Shown: positions 44,325 through 53,513, counted from the first letter of the stretch. The stretch: DNA of 61,743 bases from an uncultured Blastocatellia bacterium (GCA_946480785.1 CAMLLD010000037.1:1-61743), one strand, 5' to 3'. The notes: a model not told the origin generated them from the sequence alone. A program made the numbers and translations.

Positions 44325-45218
44325 TTACTTCTTCGGCGCCCGATAACCTTTGCGCGTGCGCACGGTCAGATCCTCACGACTCAGTTTCACTTCCAGTTTG
44401 CGCCATTTACCGTCGCGCGCCGTGTTCACCGGCCGGTAAGCAATCGTGTATTGCTGGCCCAACTCATTAGCGATGCCCGCAAACGCGTCGCGCAACGCCG
44501 GTCCGCCCGCTGTGGCGATAAAGCGGCCGCCGGTCTTATCGGCAAAGCCTTTCAACGTCGGCGCGCCCTGATTTCGCGCTCCACCCCCGACTTCAAGTGC
44601 CGACATGTCCACCGCGTAAATGCTGGCGCCAACTGCGAGCGCACTCTCCACTGCCTTCTCCGCCGAAGCTTTGCTGAACGTGTCCATCCCGTCGGAAAGG
44701 ATCACGATCGCTTTGCGATGTTCGGGACGATCGGCGAGTGTGCGCGCGGCTTCAACGATCGCGTCGTTGAGCGTCGTCATTCCTTTCGCGTGAATGGCGT
44801 AAGCGACCGGCGCGAGATCGCGACCTCCGGAAAATTCCTGCACGCGTTCAACCTTTGAATCGAAACGATAAACTGCCGCGACGTCTTCGTCGCGCAGACC
44901 GTCGAGAAACCTGATCGCCGCCGAACGCGCGAGCGTGAAGCGCTCTTCCATGCTGCCGGAGCTATCGAGCAACACGACCGCTGCATAAGGTGATTCCTGA
45001 AGTGCGAAGCTCGCGATCATCTCAGGCTTCACTTCAACTCCGTCTTCGTAGACTTTGAAGTCTGTAGCTTTCAAACCCTTGACGTATTGGCCCGACTTGT
45101 CGGTGACAGTGACGTTCAGCACGACGTTGTCGGTGTTGGTGCGAATTACATCGTCCTGTGCGAGCGCAGTTAGTGCGGTGATGAATACAAGCGCAACGAG
45201 GAGAGAGAAACGTCTGAG
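44325..45218 (-). CDS. secreted VWFA-related protein, acidobacterial type
   Basis: A 297-residue exported protein with signal peptide MLRRFSLLVALVFITALTALA. A beta domain (about 20-70, VLNVTVTDKSGQYVKGLKATDFKV) precedes a VWA domain with MIDAS DSSGS, ... DGMDTFS. This layout corresponds to the VWFA-related acidobacterial domain family (TIGR03436). VWA domains bind metal-dependent partners; its partner is unknown. Start ATG 45218 was chosen because the signal peptide begins there; the upstream ATG at 45239 overlaps the previous gene. Confidence 0.85.
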   Translation of the reverse strand, partial: LRRFSLLVALVFITALTALAQDDVIRTNTDNVVLNVTVTDKSGQYVKGLKATDFKVYEDGVEVKPEMIASFALQESPYAAVVLLDSSGSMEERFTLARSAAIRFLDGLRDEDVAAVYRFDSKVERVQEFSGGRDLAPVAYAIHAKGMTTLNDAIVEAARTLADRPEHRKAIVILSDGMDTFSKASAEKAVESALAVGASIYAVDMSALEVGGGARNQGAPTLKGFADKTGGRFIATAGGPALRDAFAGIANELGQQYTIAYRPVNTARDGKWRKLEVKLSREDLTVRTRKGYRAPKK

Positions 45219-45225
45219 CATGGGA

Positions 45226-45777
45226 TTAAGGATGGACATCGAAGGCGCGCAGAAGTTTTATGAGCTCTAGTAAAACGTTAGCGTTGCCGATCACTGACGC
45301 TGAGACGACCTGACGCGGCGTGTTCTGCACCGTCTTCGACAACGACTCCGCGCTCTCGGCGATCTGCTTCACTGCGCCGTTGATATCGGAAGGTCGATCG
45401 GTAATCTTGATTTCTTCATCCTCGCCGCCGGCTTCGCCGCGAATCTTCTTCGTCAACTTTTCGAGTCGTTCGATCTTCCTTGCCGCGTCGCGATCGATAG
45501 TCGTTTTGTCTTTCAGCGTCTTTTCCAGATCCTTTGCGATATCGGCGACTTCCTTCGCACGATCGACGTTCTCCTGATGATCCTTCTCGGCCATCTTGAT
45601 CGCGCGTTTCGCCCGAATCTCTTCTTCGAAGCTCGTCAGCGGCGATTCGTCTTTGTCGGTGGACGGATTAACGGGAGTAGATGGGGGAGGCGTTGCCCGC
45701 GGCATAGCAGTCTGTGCGCTGACCGCACTGAGACTAAGGATGAGCACCACGCAAGCGCAAAAGACTTTCATGACCAT
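45226..45777 (-). CDS. secreted helical protein of unknown function
   Basis: A 183-residue protein with signal peptide (MVMKVFCACVVLILSLSAVSA) and Pro/Thr-rich linker. The mature part is highly charged and helical (EEEIRAKRAIKMAEKDHQENVDRAKEVAD...), with an RKIERLEKLTKKI amphipathic helix. No family recognised. The start is uncertain between 45777 and 45771. Its coding end runs 7 nt short of the chosen VWA start, so the genes are contiguous in an operon with 45872-47154. Confidence 0.7.
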   Translation of the reverse strand: MVMKVFCACVVLILSLSAVSAQTAMPRATPPPSTPVNPSTDKDESPLTSFEEEIRAKRAIKMAEKDHQENVDRAKEVADIAKDLEKTLKDKTTIDRDAARKIERLEKLTKKIRGEAGGEDEEIKITDRPSDINGAVKQIAESAESLSKTVQNTPRQVVSASVIGNANVLLELIKLLRAFDVHP

Positions 45778-45871
45778 TCTGACGATTCCCAAACCGCTCA
45801 CGTTGCTCCACATAACTCAGCCAGCACGTTAACAATCGGCACGCCGACGCTTAAACAGAAAGGTGAGCCCG

Positions 45872-46483
45872 CTACGGAATGCGGCCGGGGTTGTCGGGCG
45901 TGTTGAGAAACTCGCCGGGCTTGCCCGCACGCTTCACGACGATCGTCTGCGGCTGCAGCCGCTCGGGCGCGCGCTTCTTACCTTGCGACGAACTGTAAAC
46001 AATCAATGTCGACTGCGGCCCCGCATGCACACCCGCGAGTCGCACCGAAGCAAAATCATCGACGGGAAATTTCGCCGCGTATGCTCCTTCTTCCTGCGGT
46101 TGCAGATGAGCAGGCGTAACAGGCAACACAGTCTCTTCAGTCTTGCCGTCTTTGCGCCGACGAAACTCCAGCCTCACGGAAAGTCCCGATAACTGTTCGT
46201 TCGAAACGTTCTTGACCACGCCGCCAATGGTCGTCATTCCTTTTTCGAGTGTTGGTTCATCAACGACGACGTGCGCGAGCGCTGGTCCTTTTGGCGTCGG
46301 TTCAGGCACGGCCGGAGGCGTGTTCGCCGCAACTTGCCGGGCGTGATACTTGCGCACAGCTGCATAGCCGGCGAGGAGAACGGCCGTAATCGCGACCGCG
46401 CAAACGACCGCGAGGAGTTTGCGCTTGTTGGATTCTTTTGCTTGAGAGAGAGCTTCTTCCGGGTGAAATGGGTCGTTGAACAT
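45872..46483 (-). CDS. single-pass membrane protein with FxLYD-like extracytoplasmic domain
   Basis: A 203-residue protein. The N-terminus is cytoplasmic and charged (FNDPFHPEEALSQAKESNKRK), followed by one transmembrane helix (about 23-43). The outer part holds a Pro-rich linker and a beta domain with GGVVKNVSNEQLSGLSVRLEFRR, resembling FxLYD-type domains. It belongs to the same minus-strand run as the neighbouring exported proteins. Function unknown. Confidence 0.7.
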   Translation of the reverse strand: MFNDPFHPEEALSQAKESNKRKLLAVVCAVAITAVLLAGYAAVRKYHARQVAANTPPAVPEPTPKGPALAHVVVDEPTLEKGMTTIGGVVKNVSNEQLSGLSVRLEFRRRKDGKTEETVLPVTPAHLQPQEEGAYAAKFPVDDFASVRLAGVHAGPQSTLIVYSSSQGKKRAPERLQPQTIVVKRAGKPGEFLNTPDNPGRIP

Positions 46484-46506
46484 TCGAGATTACTTCAAGT
46501 GATTTA

Positions 46507-47154
46507 TTAGGGCTGCGGTAGCGTGCGCCCGGGAGCAGGCGAACCCGTTACGGCAACGATGAGTGCGTCGAGAAATTCATCTTCCGAGAGGCCCGAACTT
46601 CTTAGCGTGGTCCACTCGGCGCCGGTCGCGCCATCGGTGCGTCCTTCGACTTTTGAGTTCACGGCGATGTTCGCGGTGTTGCCGTCGATCGGTTGCACTT
46701 CAACCGTCAGCGTGTAGCGTCCGCGAGTCCAACCACGCGCACCGGAAGCGGGAACGTCAGCGTAACGGCTCAACTCGCCTTCGGAAACGACTGCGCCTTT
46801 AGTGAACGTGAACGGCTGACTCACGATGATACCGTCAGACAATCTCGAAGCCGCATCATCGAGGACCAGGCCGCGATCGCGCATCACGTCCTGCACGGCT
46901 TTGATGATCACGTCGCGACGGCCGGTGAGTCTAAAGGGATTCGGCAGCGGCGCTGTTTCGCGTGTGCGGCCACGGCCGAAGTCGAAACCGCGTCCGGCGC
47001 CGACATCCGTCTTGTTGCCGTTGTTCGCGGGCGTGCGTTCAGTGCCACTATCTCTGGCGCGCTCAATCGGTTTATCGACACCTTTTGCCGCCTGCGCAAA
47101 CACGGGCAGGGAACAAGCCAACAACAACGCGAGACCAATGATTATGCGTGACAT
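46507..47154 (-). CDS. exported protein of unknown function
   Basis: A 215-residue protein with a signal peptide (MSRIIIGLALLLACSLPVFAQ), a Gly/Arg-rich disordered segment (about 40-65) and an alpha/beta domain (about 70-205) starting LTGRRDVIIKAVQDVMRDRGL and containing SRLSDGIIVSQPFTF and GRYTLTVEVQPIDGN. The last resembles outer-membrane lipoprotein BamC/LptE-like folds, but the similarity is too weak to name. No lipobox. Confidence 0.7.
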   Translation of the reverse strand: MSRIIIGLALLLACSLPVFAQAAKGVDKPIERARDSGTERTPANNGNKTDVGAGRGFDFGRGRTRETAPLPNPFRLTGRRDVIIKAVQDVMRDRGLVLDDAASRLSDGIIVSQPFTFTKGAVVSEGELSRYADVPASGARGWTRGRYTLTVEVQPIDGNTANIAVNSKVEGRTDGATGAEWTTLRSSGLSEDEFLDALIVAVTGSPAPGRTLPQP

Positions 47155-47211
47155 TTCAACACCCCAGTTGATCGACCGACGAAAAGTTCGGGAGACAGGC
47201 TTGGAATAGTA

Positions 47212-48273
47212 TCACTTCTGTTTCTGTTGTTCGAGATCGCGTTCGCGTTCCCAGTTGCGAAGCGCCTGCACGCCGACTTCAAAATCGCGGCTGTTGTTGT
47301 AAAAGTTATGCGCGCCGTCGTCGCGATCGGGATTACGGACGTAGTAAAGGTAATCCGAGGTCGCGGGATTCAGCGCCGCTTTCAATGAGCTCTCGCCCGG
47401 CGATGCGACTGGTCCAGGCGGAAGTCCCGTAAAGATGCGTGTGTTGTAAGGCGAGCGCCGTTGAATGTCACTGAGATAAACCCTGCCGTCGTAACGCCAC
47501 TTGCCCTCCAGCTTCGATGCGTAGATCACGGTGGAGTCAACCGCGAGGGGAATATTTTTTTGCAGCCGGTTGTAGATCACGGAAGAAACGAGCGGCCGGT
47601 CTTCCTCAAGCTTTGCCTCGGTCTCGATGATCGAAGCGATCGTGACGATCGCGCGTGGCGTCATGTTCAGACTGCGCGCACGCTCGGTCCAGTCAGGCTT
47701 CCATACGCTGCGAAAACGTTTGACCATCATTTCAACCAGGTCGGCAGCAGTTGTCTCAGGCGAGAACTCGTACGTGTCAGGGAATAGATAACCTTCGAGG
47801 TTCGTCGCTTTCGGATCGATATCGCGAATAAGGCTCACGTTATCCATTAAAGCTAAAGCCTGAGCTTCGCTCGCAAGATGCAACTCCGGCAGCTTCACCA
47901 TCTCGCGCGCGATGTCCCAACGCGTCCACCCTTCGGGAATCGTGATGCGGTCGAGACGTCGCTGACCTTGCTGCAGCCTCGCCACCACGCTCAGCGGCGA
48001 GATGGGCGAAGGGAAGTCGTATTCGCCGGCTTTCAGTGTCGCGCCTTTACCGGTGCTCTTCAGGTAAAGCTTCAGCGGCCACTCGTGCTTGATGATGCCT
48101 TCGGCGAGCAGCTTGTTGACGATCCACGACGGGGAAGAGCCTTTGGGGATCTCGATGTACTGGCCGCTTCGGGCGTGACTGACGGGCTTGCGCAGATCGG
48201 AGTAAACCCACGCTCCGGATGCCGCGCTGGCCAACACGATGAGCGCCAGGACGAGAAGTAGGAGTTTTTTCAT
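47212..48273 (-). CDS. mltG: endolytic peptidoglycan transglycosylase MltG (YceG-like)
   Basis: A 353-residue protein with an N-terminal membrane anchor (LLLLVLALIVLASAASGAWVY) and the YceG/MltG domain. Signatures are IPEGWTRWDIAREM, YLFPDTYEFSPETTAADLV, IIETEAKLEEDRPLVSSVIYNRL with the catalytic Glu, and PYNTRIFTGLPPGPVASPG. MltG cuts nascent glycan strands and is thought to set their length. Coupled to ruvX by a 4-nt overlap, as in many bacteria. Confidence 0.92.
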   Translation of the reverse strand: MKKLLLLVLALIVLASAASGAWVYSDLRKPVSHARSGQYIEIPKGSSPSWIVNKLLAEGIIKHEWPLKLYLKSTGKGATLKAGEYDFPSPISPLSVVARLQQGQRRLDRITIPEGWTRWDIAREMVKLPELHLASEAQALALMDNVSLIRDIDPKATNLEGYLFPDTYEFSPETTAADLVEMMVKRFRSVWKPDWTERARSLNMTPRAIVTIASIIETEAKLEEDRPLVSSVIYNRLQKNIPLAVDSTVIYASKLEGKWRYDGRVYLSDIQRRSPYNTRIFTGLPPGPVASPGESSLKAALNPATSDYLYYVRNPDRDDGAHNFYNNSRDFEVGVQALRNWERERDLEQQKQK

Positions 48274-48743
48274 CTTGGACTGGGGGACACCAATATTCTG
48301 TCTTGGTCTACCTGGATAAAGTCGCGCAGGATCATTGCCGCCGCTTCGCCGTCGATCAGGCCGGGTATGTCTTCAGGCTTGTGCCCCTCGGCTTTTAGAT
48401 TCCCCATCGCTTCGAAAGATGTCAAGCGTTCGTCCTGTAAATAGACCGGCTGCCGGATCGAACGGGCCAGGTTCGTCGCGACCTGACGGGCCTTTTCCGC
48501 GGGCTCGCCCGACGTGCCGTCAAGATTTAGCGGCAAACCAATGACAACGGTTTGCGCGTCATAGCGTTCGATCAAAGTCACGACCTCCTGAAGCAATCGT
48601 TTCCAATTCGAACGCTTGAGTGGTGCGAGTCTTTTGATCGTGACTAACCTGTCGTCCGAGACAGCGACGCCGACAAGTTTTTCTCCGAGATCCAGAGCCA
48701 GGATCGGTCCCGCAGGGATTGAGAATGCTTGATGATGGTTCAT
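48270..48743 (-). CDS. ruvX: Holliday junction resolvase RuvX/YqgF
   Basis: A 157-residue RNase-H-fold protein. ILALDLGEKLVGVAVSD carries the first catalytic Asp, VVIGLPLNLDGTSGEPA the central element, and LQDERLTSFEA followed by LIDGEAAAMILRDF the rest. The start was set at 48743 because it places the conserved strand in the usual position; the in-frame ATG at 48836 would overlap the divergent S41 gene. RuvX acts in pre-16S rRNA processing and/or Holliday junction resolution. Confidence 0.9.
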   Translation of the reverse strand: MNHHQAFSIPAGPILALDLGEKLVGVAVSDDRLVTIKRLAPLKRSNWKRLLQEVVTLIERYDAQTVVIGLPLNLDGTSGEPAEKARQVATNLARSIRQPVYLQDERLTSFEAMGNLKAEGHKPEDIPGLIDGEAAAMILRDFIQVDQDRILVSPSPR

Positions 48744-48786
48744 GCTGCCTGTATGATACGGGTCGTTCGCAAAGACCCTGCGATCT

Positions 48787-48816
48787 TTGTCACTCCGGTA
48801 GTCCTGAGCGTAATCC
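48787..48816 (+). promoter_or_regulatory. promoter of the S41-family gene
   Basis: TTGTCA (48787-48792) and TAATCC (48811-48816) are 18 nt apart, 13 nt before the ATG. AAGAGGT lies between. Confidence 0.4.
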
Positions 48817-48829
48817 AAGAGGTAGTTAA

Positions 48830-50122
48830 ATGTCATTTCGTACCAAGTTCATCCTGATTCTGCTGTCAGCCACACTGACGTTGTATACGGTTGTCGGCGG
48901 TTGGATTTCCACGCGCGCGCAACAACCCGTAAACGATCCCAATGCACAACTACGGATTTTTGAAAGTGTGCTACAGCACATTCAGAATGACTATGTAGAT
49001 GAGCCAAACATGGACAAGGTTCGAGCCGGGGCCCTGCGCGGACTCGCTTACGGTCTCGATCCTTATTCGACTTACCTGACGCCGGAGCAGGTGCGTGAGT
49101 ACAACGCCGGAAACAAAGACAACCAGGTGGGTATCGGCGCCGAGCTTTCGCAAGTCGCTTCCTACCTCTACATCATCGCGCCGATGAAAGGCTCGCCCGC
49201 GGATCAGGCTGGACTCAGAGCCGGCGACATAATCGAGTACATCGACAACAAAGCCACGCGCGACATCTCGCTCTACGACGCGAAACAACTGCTGAACGGC
49301 CCGGCGGGAAGCGAAGTGAAGCTGCGCGTGCTGCGAGCCAACTCGAGTCCTTTGACCATCAGCGTGAAGCGCGGCAACTCGCACGCACCGGCGGCGGAAG
49401 CGCGCATGGAAGCCGGTAAAGTCGGCATTCTGCGCATCAACGATTTCAACGAAGGCGACGCAGCCGAAGTGAAGGCGCGTTTGCAGGATCTAATGAAACA
49501 AGGCGCGCAGAAGATCGTGCTCGACCTGCGCGCAACCGCCGGCGGTACGCTGAACGAAGCGGCAGCCGTGGCGAATCTCTTCATTAAAGACGGCGTGATC
49601 GCGGAGACGATTGGTCGCGAAGGCAAAGCTTTGAAGACCTTCAGCGCCGATCCGAAAGAAGCAATCTTTAACGGTCCGGTGGTCGCTCTGATCGACACGG
49701 GCACGGCCGGCGCTGCTGAAGTCGTGGCTTCAGCTCTAATCGAGCGAAACCGCGGCCAGGTTGTTGGTGAGAAGAGCTTCGGCGCGGGCACCGAACAGCA
49801 ACTGTTCCAGTTACGCGGTGGCGATGGTTTGTTGTTGACGACGGTGAAGTGGGCGTCGTCAAACGGCAAGACATTTCTCGGTGAGGATCGCGCGCATTCA
49901 GGTGTTGCGCCGTCGGTTGAGGTTAAGAGTCAGGACGTGGCCGACGCGGTCGACCCTGACGATCTGACGGGCAACGATGACGATGCGGTCGCGAAACCCG
50001 ACGCTGATAAAGACAAGCACGACACGACTACGCCGCCTGCGGCGAAACCCGCTGTCGAGGATTTGCAGCTCAAGAAAGCGCTCGAATTGCTGAAAGACAA
50101 ACCGGCGCAAAGAGCGGCTTAA
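48830..50122 (+). CDS. S41-family (CtpA-like) protein lacking the catalytic Ser-Lys dyad
   Basis: A 430-residue exported protein with N-terminal signal/anchor, a PDZ domain (about 100-180, GIGAELSQVASYLYIIAPMKGSPA) and an S41 core (about 190-350). In carboxy-terminal proteases the Ser lies 25 residues before the Lys in an S-A-S-A-S-E / F-G-K-G frame. Here these read TAGAAE and FGAG, so the Ser position is Gly294 and the Lys position is Ala319. The fold is retained. It is therefore probably a pseudoprotease, perhaps a binding or scaffolding protein. The Lys/Asp-rich C-terminus is unusual. Confidence 0.88.
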   Translation: MSFRTKFILILLSATLTLYTVVGGWISTRAQQPVNDPNAQLRIFESVLQHIQNDYVDEPNMDKVRAGALRGLAYGLDPYSTYLTPEQVREYNAGNKDNQVGIGAELSQVASYLYIIAPMKGSPADQAGLRAGDIIEYIDNKATRDISLYDAKQLLNGPAGSEVKLRVLRANSSPLTISVKRGNSHAPAAEARMEAGKVGILRINDFNEGDAAEVKARLQDLMKQGAQKIVLDLRATAGGTLNEAAAVANLFIKDGVIAETIGREGKALKTFSADPKEAIFNGPVVALIDTGTAGAAEVVASALIERNRGQVVGEKSFGAGTEQQLFQLRGGDGLLLTTVKWASSNGKTFLGEDRAHSGVAPSVEVKSQDVADAVDPDDLTGNDDDAVAKPDADKDKHDTTTPPAAKPAVEDLQLKKALELLKDKPAQRAA

Positions 50123-50131
50123 CATCAATCA

Positions 50132-50159
50132 CCATATCGAATACACGAGTTCGATATGG
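50132..50159. other. 10-bp perfect hairpin after the S41 gene
   Basis: CCATATCGAA (50132-50141) pairs with TTCGATATGG (50150-50159). It starts 10 nt after the stop codon. No T-run follows, so it is likely a 3' UTR structure rather than the terminator itself. Confidence 0.45.
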
Positions 50160-50195
50160 GGTACAAAGTTCAAGTCACAATCTAACAGACTTATT

Positions 50196-50232
50196 GGGCT
50201 TCGCTTGTAAATTTCTTGCGAAGCCCTTTCTT
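50196..50232 (+). terminator. intrinsic terminator after the S41 gene
   Basis: A 9-bp stem GGGCTTCGC/GCGAAGCCC with a 13-nt loop (50196-50226) is followed by TTTCTT. It lies in the ~240-nt gap before the glycine-zipper gene; the rest of that gap shows nothing obvious. Confidence 0.6.
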
Positions 50233-50364
50233 CATCCGCGCACCTGCTAGAATCGCGCTGTTTCTGGCCCGCAGCCCCGTTCACCCCGACAAAACAGGAA
50301 TACGTTTTGCAAAAGCTTGTGCGTGCTTGTGGCACCTGGACTTTTTGCAAGGAGAAGCAGAGCG

Positions 50365-50910
50365 ATGATTTTGACGAACAAACTACTTCCAGTCGCCTTG
50401 ATTGCCGCCCTCATCGGGGGTTCGGTCGGCGCTCTGGTAATGCATAAGAGTCAGCCCGCAGCGGCTGAAACAACGACGGCGGCGCAAACAACCGCACAGC
50501 CGCTCGCGTCGAATGCGACGGCGCAGGACGCGGAGATGGTTCCCGCTCAGTTCAACACCGCAGGGGAACAGACGGCTTATAAGACTGGTTTTGCCGATGG
50601 TTATGCGGCGGCAACTGACAATCGCGCAGTCAGCACTACGAGCACGGTGAATCGTGCGCCGAGTCGCGTTGTCTATCGCAACTCGAGATCGAGAGCGTCT
50701 TCGTCGCGAGTCTATTATGACTACAGTCGTAAACGCAGTTTTTGGGACAAGCACCGCGACAAGTTGACGGTGGCGATGGGTACCGGCGGCGGCGCGTTGC
50801 TTGGTGGTTTGATCGGCGGCAAGAAGGGCGCGGCGATTGGCGCGCTGGCCGGTGGCGGTGGTTCCGCGTTGTGGACCTACAAGATCCGTAAACGAAACCG
50901 GAACTACTAA
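50365..50910 (+). CDS. exported glycine-zipper protein
   Basis: A 181-residue protein starting at ATG 50365 after AAGGAG. The N-terminal hydrophobic segment (LLPVALIAALIGGSVGALVM) is followed by an Ala/Thr-rich part, a basic Arg/Ser/Tyr-rich region, and then a C-terminal glycine zipper (GGALLGGLIGGKKGAAIGALAGG). Glycine-zipper (YMGG/17kDa-antigen-like) segments insert into membranes. Likely envelope localised; no function known. A small aspartyl protease gene follows closely. Confidence 0.75.
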   Translation: MILTNKLLPVALIAALIGGSVGALVMHKSQPAAAETTTAAQTTAQPLASNATAQDAEMVPAQFNTAGEQTAYKTGFADGYAAATDNRAVSTTSTVNRAPSRVVYRNSRSRASSSRVYYDYSRKRSFWDKHRDKLTVAMGTGGGALLGGLIGGKKGAAIGALAGGGGSALWTYKIRKRNRNY

Positions 50911-50914
50911 TTGA

Positions 50915-51853
50915 TTGGTGAAGTTCGGAGTCGTGAGCAAAGTGAAATTTGCTATCGCTCTAATCACTCTGAGTGTTGCAGCAGTTGCATGGGCGGTTCC
51001 CGAGGGAATCGCCCATCGACGTTTGCAGCCTCGGCTTGAACCGCAATCCGCTCAATCCCTGTCCCCCGTAGAGCTCCGCAACGGGCGTGACGGACTAACA
51101 GCGAGCGTTTGGCTGAACGGCGCGGGTCCGTTTGTCTTCGCGATCGACACCGGCGCGGGCGTTTCACTTATCAGCCGCAACGTCGTCGACCGCGCACGTC
51201 TGCAAGTAAACAAATCCCGGCGCACGCTCGTCGGCGGTCTCAGCACTGCGCCGATCGCGTCGGATCAGGAAACGCGACTCTCAGAACTTGCGCTCGGCAC
51301 GCCCAACAATCGCGTCTCGACACACGCCGTCGCAGCCGTAGTTTCTACGCTTCCCGGCGCAATCGACGGCATACTCGATCCAACCGATGTTTTCAGTCCG
51401 CTCGGTTATTCAGTAGATCTGCCCAACCACGAATTAAGAGTGTTCGAAGGCAGACTGCGCGCGATCGACAACCCGCCTGGCGGCGCTGTCGTACGCTGGA
51501 TCGGCAACGATCGACCTTTCGTGCGACTCAGCAATGGCGATCTCGCCCTGATCGATACCGGATCCGGCTTTGGTTTGGCAGTGACGAACGCGCGAGTGGT
51601 TACTGTGGGCGCTAAAAGGAATGGCGAGCCAGAGAACCGGAACGACCTCGGAGGCGGTCGCGTTCAGTCGCGAGAGATTTCGCCGCAGCGGGTGAGTATT
51701 GGCGCGTTAGTACTCAACGGCGTTCCGACTGACGTCCTGACCGGCGTCGCGCCTGGTACGCCAACCATCCTCGGACGCAGAGCGCTGTATCCCTTCAAGA
51801 TCACATTCGATCCCGTCGCGCGGTTGATCTCCTTCGAACCAACCGAACGCTAA
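50915..51853 (+). CDS. exported retropepsin-like aspartyl protease, two-lobed
   Basis: A 312-residue protein with a signal peptide (VKFAIALITLSVAAVAWA). The first lobe has VWLNGAGPFVFAIDTGAGVSLIS and the second NGDLALIDTGSGFGLAV. Each DTG is a pepsin-type catalytic motif, so both halves of a bilobed enzyme are in one chain. It is expected to act in the periplasm or outside the cell. The start is uncertain (TTG 50915, GTG 50918, or later GTGs). It is convergent with the carboxyltransferase gene. Confidence 0.8.
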   Translation: MVKFGVVSKVKFAIALITLSVAAVAWAVPEGIAHRRLQPRLEPQSAQSLSPVELRNGRDGLTASVWLNGAGPFVFAIDTGAGVSLISRNVVDRARLQVNKSRRTLVGGLSTAPIASDQETRLSELALGTPNNRVSTHAVAAVVSTLPGAIDGILDPTDVFSPLGYSVDLPNHELRVFEGRLRAIDNPPGGAVVRWIGNDRPFVRLSNGDLALIDTGSGFGLAVTNARVVTVGAKRNGEPENRNDLGGGRVQSREISPQRVSIGALVLNGVPTDVLTGVAPGTPTILGRRALYPFKITFDPVARLISFEPTER

Positions 51854-51854
51854 C

Positions 51855-51938
51855 TTTGGAGTGCGGCGGCTTGACGCCGCTTTGCCCTGCGATCACGTTG
51901 ATCGAGACCAGAGCGGCGTCAAGCCGCCGCACTCCAAA
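51855..51938. terminator. 27-bp perfect inverted repeat between convergent genes
   Basis: Arms 51855-51881 and 51912-51938 are exact reverse complements (TTTGGAGTGCGG...), with a 30-nt loop. The structure fills the whole gap between the two stop codons. It is probably a two-way terminator and may be a dispersed repeat. Confidence 0.75.
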
Positions 51939-53513
51939 CTAAAGCGGAATGTTGCCGTGTTTGCGGTGCGGGTTCGTGTCGCGCTTGGTTTCGAGTAGCG
52001 ACAGCGCGCGGATCAGTTTCGGCCGCGTCTGCGCCGGTTCGATCACTTCATCGACAAAGCCTCGCTCCGCCGCCACGTAAGGATTCGCAAACTTCTCTTC
52101 CAGCTCGTTGATTTTTGCGCGCCGCACGGCGTCTTTGTCCTGCGCTTCCCCAAGCTCGCGGCGATAGAGAATGCCGACCGCGCCTTCCGCGCCCATCACC
52201 GCGATCTCCGCCGACGGCCACGCGAAGTTTACGTCGGTGCGGATGTGCTTCGACGCCATCACGCAATACGCGCCGCCGTAAGCCTTGCGCGTGATCACCG
52301 TGAGCTTCGGCACCGTCGCTTCGGCATACGCGTACAAGAGCTTTGCGCCGTGCGTGATGATGCCGCCGTGTTCCTGCGAAACGCCGGGCATGAAGCCGGG
52401 GACGTCTTCAAACGTCACGAGCGGAATGTTGAAGCAATCGCAGAAGCGCACGAAGCGCGCCCCCTTGACCGAAGCCGCGATGTCCAACACGCCGGCAAGA
52501 AACGCAGGCTGATTCGCCACGATGGCGACCGCGCGTCCACCGAGACGCGCGAAGCCCACACAGATGTTCGGCGCAAATAGCTCCTGCACTTCAAAGAAGT
52601 AACCATCATCGACGATGTGATTGATCACTTCGCGCATGTCGTAAGGCTGGTTCGACGCTTCGGGGACGATCTCATTCAACTTGGACTCGACGCGATCGCT
52701 CGGATCATTGGCCACCACCGCCGGCGGATCTTCGAGATTGTTCGACGGAATAAACGACAACAACTCGCGCACGATGCGCAGCGCGTGTTCGTCCGAGTCC
52801 GCCGCAAAATGCGAAACGCCGGAGACGGTGTTGTGCGTGATTGCGCCGCCGAGTTCTTCTTTCGTCACTTCCTCATGTGTGACGGTCTTGATCACGTCCG
52901 GTCCGGTGATGAACATGTACGACGTGTCCTTCACCATGATGTTGAAATCGGTGATCGACGGACTGTAAACCGCGCCGCCCGCGCATGGGCCCATGATGCA
53001 ACTGATCTGCGGCACGACTCCGCTCGCAAGCGTGTTGCGCAGAAAGATGTCGGCGTAACCGCCGAGACTCACCACACCTTCCTGAATGCGCGCGCCGCCC
53101 GAGTCGTTCAGACCAATGATCGGCGCGCCGACTTTCATCGCGAGGTCCATGACCTTGCAGATCTTTTCCGCGTGCGTTTCGGAAAGGGAACCGCCGAACA
53201 CGGTGAAGTCCTGCGCGAACACAAAAACCGGCCGGCCGTCGATGCGGCCATGCCCCGTCACGACGCCATCGCCGGGATAGATCTGTTTGTCGAGCCCGAA
53301 GTCACGCGAGCGATGCACGACCAGCTTGTCAAACTCTTCGAACGAGCCTTCGTCGAGCAGAAACTCGATCCGCTCGCGCGCCGTCATCTTGCCGGCCTCG
53401 TGTTGTTTCTCGACGCGCGCCGCGCCGCCGCCTTGCTCCGCTTGCGCGCTGCGCTCGCGCAACTTAGCTAATTTTGACTGCGTTGTAGATGGTTTTGGTT
53501 GTTGTTTACTCAT
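51939..53513 (-). CDS. acyl-CoA carboxyltransferase, beta subunit (propionyl/methylmalonyl-CoA type)
   Basis: A 524-residue biotin-dependent carboxyltransferase. Signatures include [66 protein letters not shown] and the C-terminal [47 protein letters not shown]. It moves a carboxyl group from carboxybiotin to an acyl-CoA. No biotin carboxylase/biotin carrier gene is adjacent. It overlaps the DUF402 gene by 8 nt. Confidence 0.92.
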   Translation of the reverse strand: MSKQQPKPSTTQSKLAKLRERSAQAEQGGGAARVEKQHEAGKMTARERIEFLLDEGSFEEFDKLVVHRSRDFGLDKQIYPGDGVVTGHGRIDGRPVFVFAQDFTVFGGSLSETHAEKICKVMDLAMKVGAPIIGLNDSGGARIQEGVVSLGGYADIFLRNTLASGVVPQISCIMGPCAGGAVYSPSITDFNIMVKDTSYMFITGPDVIKTVTHEEVTKEELGGAITHNTVSGVSHFAADSDEHALRIVRELLSFIPSNNLEDPPAVVANDPSDRVESKLNEIVPEASNQPYDMREVINHIVDDGYFFEVQELFAPNICVGFARLGGRAVAIVANQPAFLAGVLDIAASVKGARFVRFCDCFNIPLVTFEDVPGFMPGVSQEHGGIITHGAKLLYAYAEATVPKLTVITRKAYGGAYCVMASKHIRTDVNFAWPSAEIAVMGAEGAVGILYRRELGEAQDKDAVRRAKINELEEKFANPYVAAERGFVDEVIEPAQTRPKLIRALSLLETKRDTNPHRKHGNIPL

